Below are positions 1-8,128 of a stretch of DNA of 64,000 nucleotides, one piece after another. Under the pieces are notes generated by a model. That model saw only the letters and a list, made by a program, of their open reading frames with translations. It had not been told where the DNA came from and did no database searches. The first letter of the stretch is position 1. Each line of letters opens with the position of its first letter. The stretch is from positions 1-64,000 of the forward strand of contig JBDZVX010000001.1 of assembly GCA_040255925.1 (NCBI GenBank), written 5' to 3'. Both the position numbers and the translations under genes were made by a program. The stretch comes from Nitrolancea sp040255925. GTDB taxonomy: Bacteria > Chloroflexota > Chloroflexia > Thermomicrobiales > Thermomicrobiaceae.

Positions 1-804
1 TTCCACTTGCTTGTTGAACTGGCGGTTGAGATATCCGGTGAACCCGCTATTGCTGTTGGCCGAAGCCGAGATCCGAGCTGCACGTTTTTCCGGGTTTTCG
101 TAGCCCAGCCGCTTATGCTCCGGCAGATCGGGCAGGAAGGGGAGCCATTCCAACAGCGAGCCCCATCCGGTGATGAACCATTGTTGAATCACGCTGTACA
201 GAGCCGAGACCGCCCAGTAGAGGACCGGACCGGAGGGGAAGACCCAGCCGATGGCAATCACGGTGAATGGCATGAAGTTCGATGCGGTTTGCATCATTTG
301 CTGGGTAGAGTCATTAGACTTGACCCCGGCCGGGCGGGTCATCCTGACCTGCATGAACTGGAAGATGGCCGCGATGATCGGTAGCGCGTGATAGGGATCG
401 GCGACAGCCAGGCTCGGCAACCAGAGAAAGGGCTGGCCCCAGAGACCGACCGCGTCGTCTGAAAGATGGCGGATGGCGTAGTAGAGTCCGAAGAAGATCG
501 GCATTTGTAGGAGCATGGGGAGACAGCCGGATAGGGGATTGATCCCGTGCTCCTGATAAAGCTTCATCTGCTCGGCCTGAAGCTTTGCCCGGTCACCGGC
601 GTGCTTTTTCTGCAGATCTTTGATCTTCGGCTGGATGGCCTGCATCGATGACGTCGAGCGGACCGACTTGACGGTCAGCGGGAGCAGCACGGTCTTGACA
701 AGAATGGTGAATACGATGATCGCGAGTCCAGCGCTGCCGGTATGTACCGCGAGAAAATCCAGCCCCTGCGCGATCAGATCTACAAACCAATTCCACGCGA
801 ACAA
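1..804 (-). CDS. yidC: Membrane protein insertase YidC (3' end outside window)
   Basis: YidC/Oxa1/Alb3 insertase, which integrates membrane proteins with or without SecYEG. The first 268 codons are present and the gene leaves the window at base 1. It starts at TTG 804. An in-frame TAG at 819-817 leaves no earlier start, and AGGAGG at about 818-813 lies just upstream. The N-terminal helix is followed by the family's first conserved membrane segment (IIVFTILVKTVLLPLT) and a cytoplasmic basic loop (QPKIKDLQKKHAGD). Next come the NPLSGCLPMLLQMPIFFGLY segment and later hydrophobic segments ending near WVFPSGPVLYWAVS. The protein is short at its N terminus, like Gram-positive YidC/SpoIIIJ, and lacks the large periplasmic domain of proteobacterial YidC. 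It is the last gene of the rpmH-rnpA-yidD-yidC cluster. Identification is very secure; only the C terminus is unknown. Confidence 0.95.
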   Translation of the reverse strand, partial: MFAWNWFVDLIAQGLDFLAVHTGSAGLAIIVFTILVKTVLLPLTVKSVRSTSSMQAIQPKIKDLQKKHAGDRAKLQAEQMKLYQEHGINPLSGCLPMLLQMPIFFGLYYAIRHLSDDAVGLWGQPFLWLPSLAVADPYHALPIIAAIFQFMQVRMTRPAGVKSNDSTQQMMQTASNFMPFTVIAIGWVFPSGPVLYWAVSALYSVIQQWFITGWGSLLEWLPFLPDLPEHKRLGYENPEKRAARISASANSNSGFTGYLNRQFNKQVE

Positions 805-872
805 AGGGCGTTCCTCCTAGGTATGTCGTGACTGAGATGCACCGCGTCGGGCTTGGATCTCGATATCCGGAA

Positions 873-1082
873 TTACGGAACGGGATCAATCCCACCACGA
901 CAGAACGGATTACACCGTAGTATCCGCCAGATGGCCATCCCGCCGCCCCTGATGATACCGTACTTAGCCACCGCCTGGTAGCCGTATTCCGAACAGGTCG
1001 GGTAGAAACGGCATGAGGCTGGAAGCGCCGGCGAGATTACGTATTGGTAGAAACGAATAGCGGAAAGCGCGATTGTCTTCAT
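873..1082 (-). CDS. yidD: YidD, membrane protein insertion efficiency factor
   Basis: Small (69 aa) amphipathic membrane-associated protein that assists YidC-dependent insertion. The family signature is complete: an N-terminal amphipathic helix ([14 protein letters not shown]), then [19 protein letters not shown] with its conserved cysteines, a glycine-rich turn, and the C-terminal [14 protein letters not shown]. The length matches the family. The ATG at 1082 overlaps the end of rnpA by four bases (ATGA), so translation is probably coupled. yidC starts about 70 bases downstream with its own strong ribosome binding site. The gene order rnpA-yidD-yidC is the conserved bacterial order, which supports the call. 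Nothing unusual is seen. Confidence 0.95.
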   Translation of the reverse strand: MKTIALSAIRFYQYVISPALPASCRFYPTCSEYGYQAVAKYGIIRGGGMAIWRILRCNPFCRGGIDPVP

Positions 1083-1477
1083 TTCGATGTATCCCGTGTT
1101 ACGTGGTCCCGATCTTCCTTGAAGGTCCGGCTTTCCGGCGCCAATCCCACCCGTTTGTAGAGTGACCGGAGAGTTTCGAGCACCTCCGGATAGGTGACCT
1201 CCGGGTTCGCTATCGGACCCCGCGCGATAATAACCACATCATAACCGTTGCGTAGATGAGGTTCCAGCGCCCGGACTGCCTCGCGCAGCCATCGACGCAC
1301 ACGGTTCCGGATGACGGCTTTGCCGACCCGTTTCCCAACGACAAAGCCGTAACGATTGTGTTCTAGATTGTTCGGGAGAATCGCCAGCACAAGCAGCCGG
1401 GTCGACGTCGAACGACCATGCCTACGGACGCGCGCGAACTCAAATGAGCGTCGAAGACGCAAAGGGCGCGCGATCAT
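1079..1477 (-). CDS. rnpA: Ribonuclease P protein component
   Basis: Protein subunit of RNase P, which helps the RNA subunit remove the 5' leader of pre-tRNA. The 132-aa basic protein opens with [18 protein letters not shown], the usual N-terminal helix region. It carries the RNR signature around [20 protein letters not shown], followed by the hydrophobic strand [11 protein letters not shown]. The tail after about residue 115 ([18 protein letters not shown]) is extra and poorly conserved. It starts with ATG at 1477, eight bases after the stop of rpmH, and ends inside the yidD start (four-base overlap). It is probably transcribed from the rpmH promoter at 1761-1732. Confidence 0.95.
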   Translation of the reverse strand: MIARPLRLRRSFEFARVRRHGRSTSTRLLVLAILPNNLEHNRYGFVVGKRVGKAVIRNRVRRWLREAVRALEPHLRNGYDVVIIARGPIANPEVTYPEVLETLRSLYKRVGLAPESRTFKEDRDHVTRDTSK

Positions 1478-1485
1478 GCGTTACC

Positions 1486-1650
1486 CTAACGCTGGGTCGG
1501 TTTCTTTTCGTCGCAGACCGTCAGGCTGTACCGGCCCTTCCGTCGCCGTGCCGCGAGCACCGCACGCCCGCCTCGCGTAGCCATTCGCTTCAAAAAGCCA
1601 TGCTCGCGCTTGCGGGGGATCCGTTTCGGTTGATACGTCCGCTTCGGCAC
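1486..1650 (-). CDS. rpmH: 50S ribosomal protein L34
   Basis: Ribosomal protein L34, a 54-aa extremely basic protein of the large subunit. Translation from GTG 1650 gives [20 protein letters not shown], then a central region that includes [20 protein letters not shown], ending [13 protein letters not shown] before TAG at 1488-1486. The whole length matches the family; the last dozen residues are an extension compared with the common 44-46 residue form. It is the first gene of rpmH-rnpA-yidD-yidC, eight bases before rnpA. A near-perfect promoter lies about 80 bases upstream. Confidence 0.96.
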   Translation of the reverse strand: MPKRTYQPKRIPRKREHGFLKRMATRGGRAVLAARRRKGRYSLTVCDEKKPTQR

Positions 1651-1731
1651 CGTTGATTCCCTTCATCACAGCCGCCAAAAAAAACGGCCACGCAACGACG
1701 CGCCAGATGCACGGTCGCAACGGCCAGCGTC

Positions 1732-1761
1732 ATTATACGTTTACCTTTTGCCGAGTGTCAA
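1732..1761 (-). promoter_or_regulatory. Sigma-70-type promoter of the rpmH operon
   Basis: On the minus strand, TTGACA (1761-1756) and TATAAT (1737-1732) are separated by 18 bases. Both hexamers are exact consensus. Transcription would begin near 1725, giving a leader of about 75 bases before the rpmH GTG. This is the best promoter match in the window and fits the high expression expected for L34 and RNase P protein. The region 1651-1922 holds no gene and no obvious cluster of DnaA boxes. Confidence 0.8.
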
Positions 1762-1922
1762 ACGACGCCGGCACAGGGCGCCAGCCGTGAACTACGGCTT
1801 GACGTTAACCGGTTGCGAGCCCGCGCAAATCCGGCCGGCCAGGGGCCAGATTCGGTGGGAATTTCCAGCACGTCGGGGCGCGTTTCGGTAGGCATCGCGG
1901 TTGACGGATCAGGGAGTGGGGA

Positions 1923-3815
1923 TTGGAATTCATCGTGCGCCGTTGGCTTTCTCTCAGCGCATGGTGCCTTACGCTGCTGATGATTGTTGGGCTGGTTTCT
2001 CCGGCAGTCGCCGCGACATCGCCCATCGCTGGCTCCCACTTCGATTTGGAGATCGGGCGGGCCTCGTTCATGGCGCAGTCGGTACCGGTGGCGGCGCTGG
2101 CTGAGGAGTCGTGGGCGCTGCAACGTATTGACGTGCCTCAAGCTTGGAACCTGGCCAGTGGTTTTGGTGTAACCGTCGCCGTTCTCGATTCCGGAGTGAG
2201 CGGTTCGCACCCGGCACTCCAGGGCCAGGTGGCCTCAGGCTGGAATTTCGTCAACGGCACCGATGACACGAACGATGATGCCGGGCATGGCACATTCACC
2301 GCCGGGATCATCGCCGCGCATCGAAGTCCTGACCACGCCATAGCTGGGGTTGCGCCCGGCGCCAAGATTCTCCCGGTCAAGATTCTCGATTCCCGAGGAG
2401 CGGGCTCGACCTCCAACTTCGCGGCCGGGATCAACTACGCGGTGGATCATGGCGCGAAGGTCATCAATATCAGCGCCAGCGGGGTGGTGAACTCCCAGGC
2501 TCTCGCCGACGCGGTGCAGTATGCCGAGGACCATGGAGTAGTCATCGTGGCGTCGGCGGGAAACCACGCGAACGGTGATATGAGCTACCCGGCCGCATAC
2601 TCGAGCGTGCTGGCGGTCACCGCGTCGGGGCCGGATGATACGGTGGCTGAGTTCGCGTCCTTCGGCCCCTTCGTGGATCTCTCCGCACCGGGTGTGGCTG
2701 TCTCGAGCACCTGGTGGGAGCCCGCCAAAGGCGATACCTTCCTCACGGCGAGTGGAAGCTCGGCCGCCGCTGCCTACGTTTCCGGGGTCGCGGCGTTGAT
2801 CATGAGCGCGCGTCCTGAAATTTCACCGGCGCAAGTCCGGCAGGTGTTGACTGAGACTGCCGTCGATATCGGGCCACCAGGAATCGATGCCGCCAGCGGC
2901 TTTGGCCGGGTTGACGCCTATCACTCCACGCGCGTCGCGGTTCCGCTGAACCCGAGCCGCCCCGCAGCGGTAACCCTGGTACCGGAACCGGGTGGGCGTC
3001 ACATCAAGATCCAATCCGACGGCTTTCAGCCGGACGAGCCGGTCGCGCTATGGCTGACCGGTGCCGACGGCCGACATCGGGTGCAGCGGGGGATCACCGC
3101 CGGGAGTTCGGGAGCGTTGTCGGCGGATCTTGGCCCGGCGGCGCGCTTCCCCGAAGGTGCGTTGTCGGTGACGGCCGTAGGGCGACAGTCTGGGGTTGCG
3201 TCTGAAGGGCGGACCATCGTGAACGCGCTGCCGGCGAATCCGGCTTTCCAGCGGTTAGGTGGGTTCGAATCCACTCCGGATCGCGTCTACTTCCCGGAAA
3301 CTGGCCACTTCTTATCCGGTGGCTTTAAGACCTATTGGGATACGCACGGCGGTCTCGCAGTCTTCGGCTTCCCGATCTCCGAGGAATTCGCCGAGCGGAA
3401 TCCGGATACCGGCGTTATCTACACCGTTCAATACTTCGAACGGAATCGCTTCGAATATCATCCTGAATTTAGTGGTACGCCGTTCGAGGTCTCTTTGGGC
3501 CGGCTTGGCGTTCAGATCGCGGAGCAGGTGTTCCCTCCGGCACCAGCCTTGGACGGTCAGGATGGTCTCCGGTATTTCCCGGAGACCCAGCACTCGATCA
3601 GCGGTCAATTCCTTAGCTACTGGGAGTCCAAAGGCGGTCTGGCGATCTTCGGCTATCCGACCAGCGAACCGTTCGAGGAGCACGGGCGCTTAGTCCAGTA
3701 CTTCGAGCGGAACCGGTTCGAGCTCCACTCGGATCTCCCGCCGGAAAACCGGGTCCTGCTTGGGCGGCTGGGCGTGGATCTCGCTCGTCAGGAAGGGTAT
3801 CTCCAGGCCTCGTAA
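1923..3815 (+). CDS. Secreted subtilisin-like (S8) serine protease with two C-terminal FPETGH-type repeats
   Basis: Extracellular S8 peptidase of 630 aa. A hydrophobic signal peptide (WCLTLLMIVGLVSPAVAA) precedes a short propeptide-like stretch. The catalytic domain shows Asp89 (AVLDSGVSG), His122 (AGHGTFTAG), an oxyanion Asn in ASAGNHANG, and Ser280 in GSSAAAA, where most subtilases have GTSMA. After a beta-rich linker (about 340-440) come two tandem repeats of about 80-90 residues, each shaped as YFPETGH/QH...FxxYWxxxGGLAxFGxPxSE...VQYFERNRFExH...LGRLG. I know this repeat from secreted proteins of Thermomicrobia and relatives; its ligand is not known to me. The TTG start at 1923 follows AGGGAG (1911-1916); an in-frame GTG at 1935 is an alternative. 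The gene diverges from rpmH. Confidence 0.9.
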   Translation: MEFIVRRWLSLSAWCLTLLMIVGLVSPAVAATSPIAGSHFDLEIGRASFMAQSVPVAALAEESWALQRIDVPQAWNLASGFGVTVAVLDSGVSGSHPALQGQVASGWNFVNGTDDTNDDAGHGTFTAGIIAAHRSPDHAIAGVAPGAKILPVKILDSRGAGSTSNFAAGINYAVDHGAKVINISASGVVNSQALADAVQYAEDHGVVIVASAGNHANGDMSYPAAYSSVLAVTASGPDDTVAEFASFGPFVDLSAPGVAVSSTWWEPAKGDTFLTASGSSAAAAYVSGVAALIMSARPEISPAQVRQVLTETAVDIGPPGIDAASGFGRVDAYHSTRVAVPLNPSRPAAVTLVPEPGGRHIKIQSDGFQPDEPVALWLTGADGRHRVQRGITAGSSGALSADLGPAARFPEGALSVTAVGRQSGVASEGRTIVNALPANPAFQRLGGFESTPDRVYFPETGHFLSGGFKTYWDTHGGLAVFGFPISEEFAERNPDTGVIYTVQYFERNRFEYHPEFSGTPFEVSLGRLGVQIAEQVFPPAPALDGQDGLRYFPETQHSISGQFLSYWESKGGLAIFGYPTSEPFEEHGRLVQYFERNRFELHSDLPPENRVLLGRLGVDLARQEGYLQAS

Positions 3816-3884
3816 TGCAGTCCCCTGCATTCCTGACCGGACCTCACCGGCGTAGTCCGAAGGAGAAGGCCACGCCAGAGGCTT

Positions 3885-3893
3885 TGCTATACT
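3885..3893 (+). promoter_or_regulatory. Possible extended -10 promoter for pncC
   Basis: TGC-TATACT (3885-3893) matches an extended -10 element about 40 bases before the pncC GTG. No good -35 hexamer sits 16-18 bases upstream. The same TGC-TAnnnT form recurs before other genes of the window, which is why it is listed. Confidence 0.35.
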
Positions 3894-3932
3894 TGACAAT
3901 ACAATGGCACTCGCGATCGGAAGGTCAGTCCG

Positions 3933-4448
3933 GTGAATGAGCAGGCGCTAGCGCGACAGTTGGCCGGGGTTCTCGGCAGCCGCCGGCTCACGGTCGCGAC
4001 CGCCGAGTCCTGCACCGGTGGGCTTGTCGCCTACCGGATCGTCATGGTGGCGGGGAGTTCTGAGTACTTCCTCGGTGGCGTGGTGGCCTATAGTAATTCG
4101 TTGAAAGAAGCATTCCTCGGCGTACCTCGGGGAACGCTAGAGGCTTATGGCGCGGTGAGCCGGGAGACCGCGCTGGCGATGGCCCATGGCATCCGGGCGA
4201 AATGTGGTGCTGATGTCGGGATTTCGACTACCGGGATTGCCGGGCCTACCGGTGGAACGCCGGTCAAGCCGGTCGGGTTGGTCTATATCGCCTGCGTCAC
4301 GCCGGATGAAGAAGCCTGCGAGGAGCACCATTTTAGCGGAGTGCGGTTGGAAAACATCGACAGTTCCGCGAACGTGGCGTTGTCGCTCGCTATCCGGCTT
4401 CTCACTGAAGGTACGCTGTCCGGCCATGATCCGGTTCCGCGCAAATGA
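3933..4448 (+). CDS. pncC: Nicotinamide-nucleotide amidohydrolase (CinA C-terminal domain, PncC)
   Basis: Stand-alone CinA C-terminal domain of 171 aa. This family deamidates nicotinamide mononucleotide to nicotinate mononucleotide in pyridine nucleotide salvage. The signature motifs are present: TVATAESCTGGLVAYRI at residues 20-36, the SxxYFLGGVVAYSN segment, and GISTTGIAGPTGGTPVKPVG. The N-terminal molybdopterin-binding-like domain of full CinA is absent, as in E. coli PncC. It starts at GTG 3933 after GGAAGG. A TAA/TGA-free run continues to 4448. The M16 peptidase gene follows 92 bases downstream and may be cotranscribed. Confidence 0.92.
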   Translation: MNEQALARQLAGVLGSRRLTVATAESCTGGLVAYRIVMVAGSSEYFLGGVVAYSNSLKEAFLGVPRGTLEAYGAVSRETALAMAHGIRAKCGADVGISTTGIAGPTGGTPVKPVGLVYIACVTPDEEACEEHHFSGVRLENIDSSANVALSLAIRLLTEGTLSGHDPVPRK

Positions 4449-4540
4449 AGCGGCATGAATCGGATCGCCATTTGATCGTACCCCGCGAGGCAGACCGTCT
4501 TGACCTGTTGTTTCGTTTGGTAAATGGAGTGTGACCAGCC

Positions 4541-5806
4541 TTGTACGAAAAGACGACACTGAAAAATGGGGTGCGCGTGGTTACCAGTCAGATGGATCAC
4601 GTGCGATCGGCAACATTGATTTTGGAGCTCGGGGTAGGTTCGCGTCATGAGCCGGGCGAACGGGCAGGGATTTCCCATTTTCTAGAGCATATGGTCTTCA
4701 AGGGAACCGAGCGGCGCCCTGACCCGATGTTGATTAGTCAGGAGATCGAGGGTGTCGGCGGTATTCTAAACGCGGCGACCGGGCGCGAGAGCACGAGCTA
4801 CTGGGCGAAGGTTCCGAGCGTTCATCTGGCCCGCACCTTTGACGTGCTGGCCGATATGCTGCGGCATTCGGTGTTTGAGCCGGCTGAAGTTGAAAAGGAA
4901 CGCGCGGTCATCATTGAGGAGATCCGCGGCGCCAATGACACACCGGATGATCTGATCCATGACACCATCGATGAGGTGGTCTGGGAAGATCAGTCCGTCG
5001 GGCGGCCGATCGCCGGGACCGAGACAACGGTGGGCTCGATCAGCCGGGAGGATTTGCTCGGCTATCTGGCCGATCAGTACCGGGCTGACCAGCTGGTGGT
5101 CGCGGCGGCCGGGGACGTTCGCCACGAGGAGGTGGTCGAGCTTGCCGAGCGATACTTCGCGGATCTGCCCAACGGCACGCTTGATACATTCGTGCCGACC
5201 GAGATCCGCCAGTCGGAGCCGCGTCTCAAGCTGATCCATCGTCCGACCGAGCAGGCGCACCTTTGTCTAGGGTTCCCGGCGCTCCCCTATTCTGATGACC
5301 GCCGTTTCACCCAGGATATGATCGACGCGGTGCTGAGTTCGGGGATGAGCTCCCGGCTATTCCAAGAGATCCGGGAGCGGCTCGGACTGGTGTATTCCGT
5401 CTATGCGTATTTTCGGGAGTATGCCGATGTCGGGCAGGGTGTGGTGTATGCCGGGACCGATCCCCATCGGGTCGAGCGCACGATCGAAGCGGTCGTGAAG
5501 GAGCTGGACAAGCTCCGGCAGCACCCGATTCCGGAAGAGGAGTTGGCGCGGACAAAGGAGCTCCGTAAAGGCCGTATCTTGATGGGCCTGGAGGACAGCC
5601 GGTCGGTAGCCTCCTGGATCGGTGGCCAGGAGCTGATGTTCGGTGAGATCCTGACGCCGGAGCAGGCCATGGAACGCGTGGATGCGGTCACGCGAGAGGA
5701 CGTTCAAGAACTGGCGGTTGAACTGGTCCGGCCGGAACTGATGAATCTGGCCGTTATCGGCCCCTATGAAGATGATGAACGGTTCCGGTCACTTCTCCAG
5801 CTCTAA
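4541..5806 (+). CDS. M16 family zinc metallopeptidase (processing-peptidase type)
   Basis: Pitrilysin-family (M16) peptidase of 421 aa, the size of the single-unit bacterial M16B proteins related to mitochondrial processing peptidase beta subunit and YmxG/MlpA. The inverted zinc motif HxxEH is at residues 46-50 (HFLEH). The downstream glutamate ligand falls in the VEKERAVIIEEI region. The second half carries the R/Y region common to the family (SSRLFQEIRERLGLVYSVYA). There is no signal peptide, so a cytoplasmic role is likely. The start is TTG 4541, preceded by GGAG and matching the usual N terminus MYEKTTLxNG. The response regulator gene begins 34 bases downstream. The substrate cannot be inferred. 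Confidence 0.92.
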   Translation: MYEKTTLKNGVRVVTSQMDHVRSATLILELGVGSRHEPGERAGISHFLEHMVFKGTERRPDPMLISQEIEGVGGILNAATGRESTSYWAKVPSVHLARTFDVLADMLRHSVFEPAEVEKERAVIIEEIRGANDTPDDLIHDTIDEVVWEDQSVGRPIAGTETTVGSISREDLLGYLADQYRADQLVVAAAGDVRHEEVVELAERYFADLPNGTLDTFVPTEIRQSEPRLKLIHRPTEQAHLCLGFPALPYSDDRRFTQDMIDAVLSSGMSSRLFQEIRERLGLVYSVYAYFREYADVGQGVVYAGTDPHRVERTIEAVVKELDKLRQHPIPEEELARTKELRKGRILMGLEDSRSVASWIGGQELMFGEILTPEQAMERVDAVTREDVQELAVELVRPELMNLAVIGPYEDDERFRSLLQL

Positions 5807-5839
5807 AGTCGTCTGAGCGATGATTGGGGATGCGGTGGT

Positions 5840-6538
5840 GTGCACTCGATCCTAATCGTTGAGGACGAGCGAGCGATCGCGTCATTCCTGCGCCGCGGGC
5901 TGGTATTCGAAGGCTACCATGTTGTCGTTGCCGATACCGGCCAGCGGGCTCTGAAGGCGTTCAGCGAGGAACATCCGGATCTCGTCATCCTCGACATCAT
6001 CCTCCCTGGCGGGATGGATGGGCTGCGAATCTGCGAGACCATTCGAGCGGGCGGCGGCGATTCCCCGATTCTCATGCTGACTGCCCGCGATCAGGTCTGC
6101 GATCGGGTTGCCGGGCTGAACGCCGGTGCCGATGATTACCTGGTCAAGCCGTTCGCGTTCGAGGAGCTCTTGGCGCGAGTGCGCGCGCTCCTACGGCGGC
6201 AGGAACGGCGGCGTGAGGAGATCGAACCGGAGGGCATCTTCCGGTTCGCCGATCTCACACTCAACACCTCACTCCGGATCGCCCAGCGCGGGGACCGGCA
6301 GGTTCCGTTGACGACACGCGAATATGATCTTCTGCTCTTCTTCATGCGTCACCCGAATCAGGTTCTGACGAGAGGCCTGCTGATGGAGCGTATCTGGGGC
6401 TACGACTTTCCCGGTGAGTCGAACGTGCTGGAGGTCGCGATCAGTAATCTCCGGCGCCGTCTGGAAGATTCCGGTGAGACGCGTTTGATCCAGACGGTGC
6501 GGGGAGCAGGGTATGCGTTGCGGGACCCTCTATGTTGA
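5840..6538 (+). CDS. OmpR/PhoB-family response regulator
   Basis: Two-component response regulator of 232 aa. The receiver domain (1-120) has the acidic pocket E8-D9 (IVEDE), phospho-acceptor Asp52 ([11 protein letters not shown]), the switch Thr in LMLTARD, and Lys in YLVKPF. The C-terminal winged-helix domain (about 130-230) has the typical [20 protein letters not shown] and [20 protein letters not shown] segments that bind DNA. The start is GTG 5840. The sensor kinase gene follows after 12 bases, so the two are cotranscribed. The signal and regulon are unknown. The M16 peptidase upstream is on the same strand and could belong to the same transcript. Confidence 0.95.
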   Translation: MHSILIVEDERAIASFLRRGLVFEGYHVVVADTGQRALKAFSEEHPDLVILDIILPGGMDGLRICETIRAGGGDSPILMLTARDQVCDRVAGLNAGADDYLVKPFAFEELLARVRALLRRQERRREEIEPEGIFRFADLTLNTSLRIAQRGDRQVPLTTREYDLLLFFMRHPNQVLTRGLLMERIWGYDFPGESNVLEVAISNLRRRLEDSGETRLIQTVRGAGYALRDPLC

Positions 6539-6550
6539 TCGGAGCCGCCG

Positions 6551-8074
6551 ATGTCGATCCGTGTCCGTGTCGCGGCCCTTTCGACGGCGCTGATGTTGGT
6601 GCTTCTGCTCACCATCGGCACTGGGATCTACGTCACCTTAAGTCGCTCGCTCGATCAGCAAGTTGATGCCCGGCTCTGGAACACGTTCATCAGCTATGTG
6701 AACGACACGCGACTGGTTCAGTACAAGCCGGAGAGGATCATTTTTCGCCAGCCGAACATCGATCCCTTTCAGTCTCCCGGGCTTTACATGCAGGTCGCCG
6801 ACCCCGATGGCACGGTCGGCGCATTTGCCCCATTTCTCGGTACCGATCACATCTCGATCCCGCCACGGGTACGGGCGCGCAATCGGAATGGCGAGCGCGT
6901 CTTCTACAATGGTGAGTTCCACGGGAGTGTGTCCCGAATTCTGAGCGCGCCGCTGCGAGACGTATCCGGAAATCTGGTGGCTACCGTTCAAGTGGCTGAG
7001 CCGATGAGCGCGGTACACGATACCTTGAGCATGCTTCGCTGGCTGCTGTTCGGAGGGTTTGGAGCCGGCCTGCTGGCGGCGGCGATCGGCGGGTACGTCC
7101 TGGCGGGACGATCCATCCGTCCACTCAGCCGGATCACGACGACCGCGCGGGCGATTGGACGGTCGGGGGATCTGCGCCGCCGAATCGATCCGCCCGGGAC
7201 TTGTGATGAGGTGGGGCAGCTCGCCGAGACGTTCAATCAAATGCTGGAGCGGCTTGAAGACGTGTTCGCCGCGGAGCAACGCTTTGTTGCTGACGCTTCT
7301 CATGAGTTACGTACGCCACTCACGGTGCTGCGCGGCAACGTCGATATTCTCAAACGCCAGGCGGCGAGCGGCCGGATTGAGGCTCGCGAGCTGATGGAGG
7401 GCCTGACCGACCTGGGCGACGAGGCCGAGCGGATGAGCCGGCTGATCCAGAACCTGCTGACCCTGGCTCGTGCCGACGGCGGCTTGCAGCCAGTCCTCGA
7501 GACCGTCGCGCTCGACCAGATCGCCAGCGACGCGGCCCGGATCGTGGCCCCGCTCGCCATAAATCATCGACTCAAGGTCCGGATTCCGCATGCGATCGAT
7601 GTAGAAGGCGATGCCGATCAGCTCAAACAATTGATCCTGATCCTCCTCGACAATGCTTTCGTCTATACCCCGCCGAATGGCACGGTCGAGCTTTGGCTGC
7701 GCGATGGGACGTGTGGGGTAGATCTCACGGTACGAGACGATGGTCCGGGTATTCCACCGGACCAGCTCGACCGGATCTTCGACCGGTTCTTTCGGAACGA
7801 CAGCACCCGGGCGCGCGCGACCGGTGGCGCGGGGCTTGGGTTGGCGATCGCCCGCTGGATCGCGGAGTGCCACGGTGGTTCAATCCGTGTCGAAAACAAC
7901 CAGGATGGTTGTGGAGCCACTTTCACCGTCCATTTACCCGACCGGTTGAAGGGATCGGCCGGCGGCTCCGAGCGATCGCTATCCGGAAGTCACCTTCTCG
8001 GCGAGCGGTTTGGCGCTCTCATGTCGGTGGTGAGTACGCTGGCGCGGAACCTCATGCGGCAGGCGCCACGGTAG
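6551..8074 (+). CDS. Sensor histidine kinase
   Basis: Membrane histidine kinase of 507 aa, partner of the adjacent response regulator. TM1 is at about residues 9-29 and TM2 at about 161-183. They flank an extracytoplasmic sensor region of about 130 residues with no recognised fold. A HAMP linker follows (SIRPLSRITTTARAIG to about 236). The HisKA motif is VADASHELRTPLT, with the phospho-accepting His251. The ATPase domain has the N box (LILLDNAFVYTPP), G1 (RDDGPGIP), F box (DRFFRND) and G2 (GGAGLGLAIARWI). About 40 residues extend beyond the ATPase domain. It starts at ATG 6551, 12 bases after the regulator stop. It ends 54 bases before the convergent methyltransferase gene. Confidence 0.95.
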   Translation: MSIRVRVAALSTALMLVLLLTIGTGIYVTLSRSLDQQVDARLWNTFISYVNDTRLVQYKPERIIFRQPNIDPFQSPGLYMQVADPDGTVGAFAPFLGTDHISIPPRVRARNRNGERVFYNGEFHGSVSRILSAPLRDVSGNLVATVQVAEPMSAVHDTLSMLRWLLFGGFGAGLLAAAIGGYVLAGRSIRPLSRITTTARAIGRSGDLRRRIDPPGTCDEVGQLAETFNQMLERLEDVFAAEQRFVADASHELRTPLTVLRGNVDILKRQAASGRIEARELMEGLTDLGDEAERMSRLIQNLLTLARADGGLQPVLETVALDQIASDAARIVAPLAINHRLKVRIPHAIDVEGDADQLKQLILILLDNAFVYTPPNGTVELWLRDGTCGVDLTVRDDGPGIPPDQLDRIFDRFFRNDSTRARATGGAGLGLAIARWIAECHGGSIRVENNQDGCGATFTVHLPDRLKGSAGGSERSLSGSHLLGERFGALMSVVSTLARNLMRQAPR

Positions 8075-8128
8075 TTCCGTTGCATCGCAACCGTCGCCAT
8101 AGTCGGATCTGGACCCCGGCGAATCCGG

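Noticed and set aside
3255..3285. GGTTCGAATCCACTCC, resembling a tRNA T-arm
   Set aside because: It lies inside the subtilase coding frame (GFESTPDR) and no acceptor, D or anticodon stem could be built around it.
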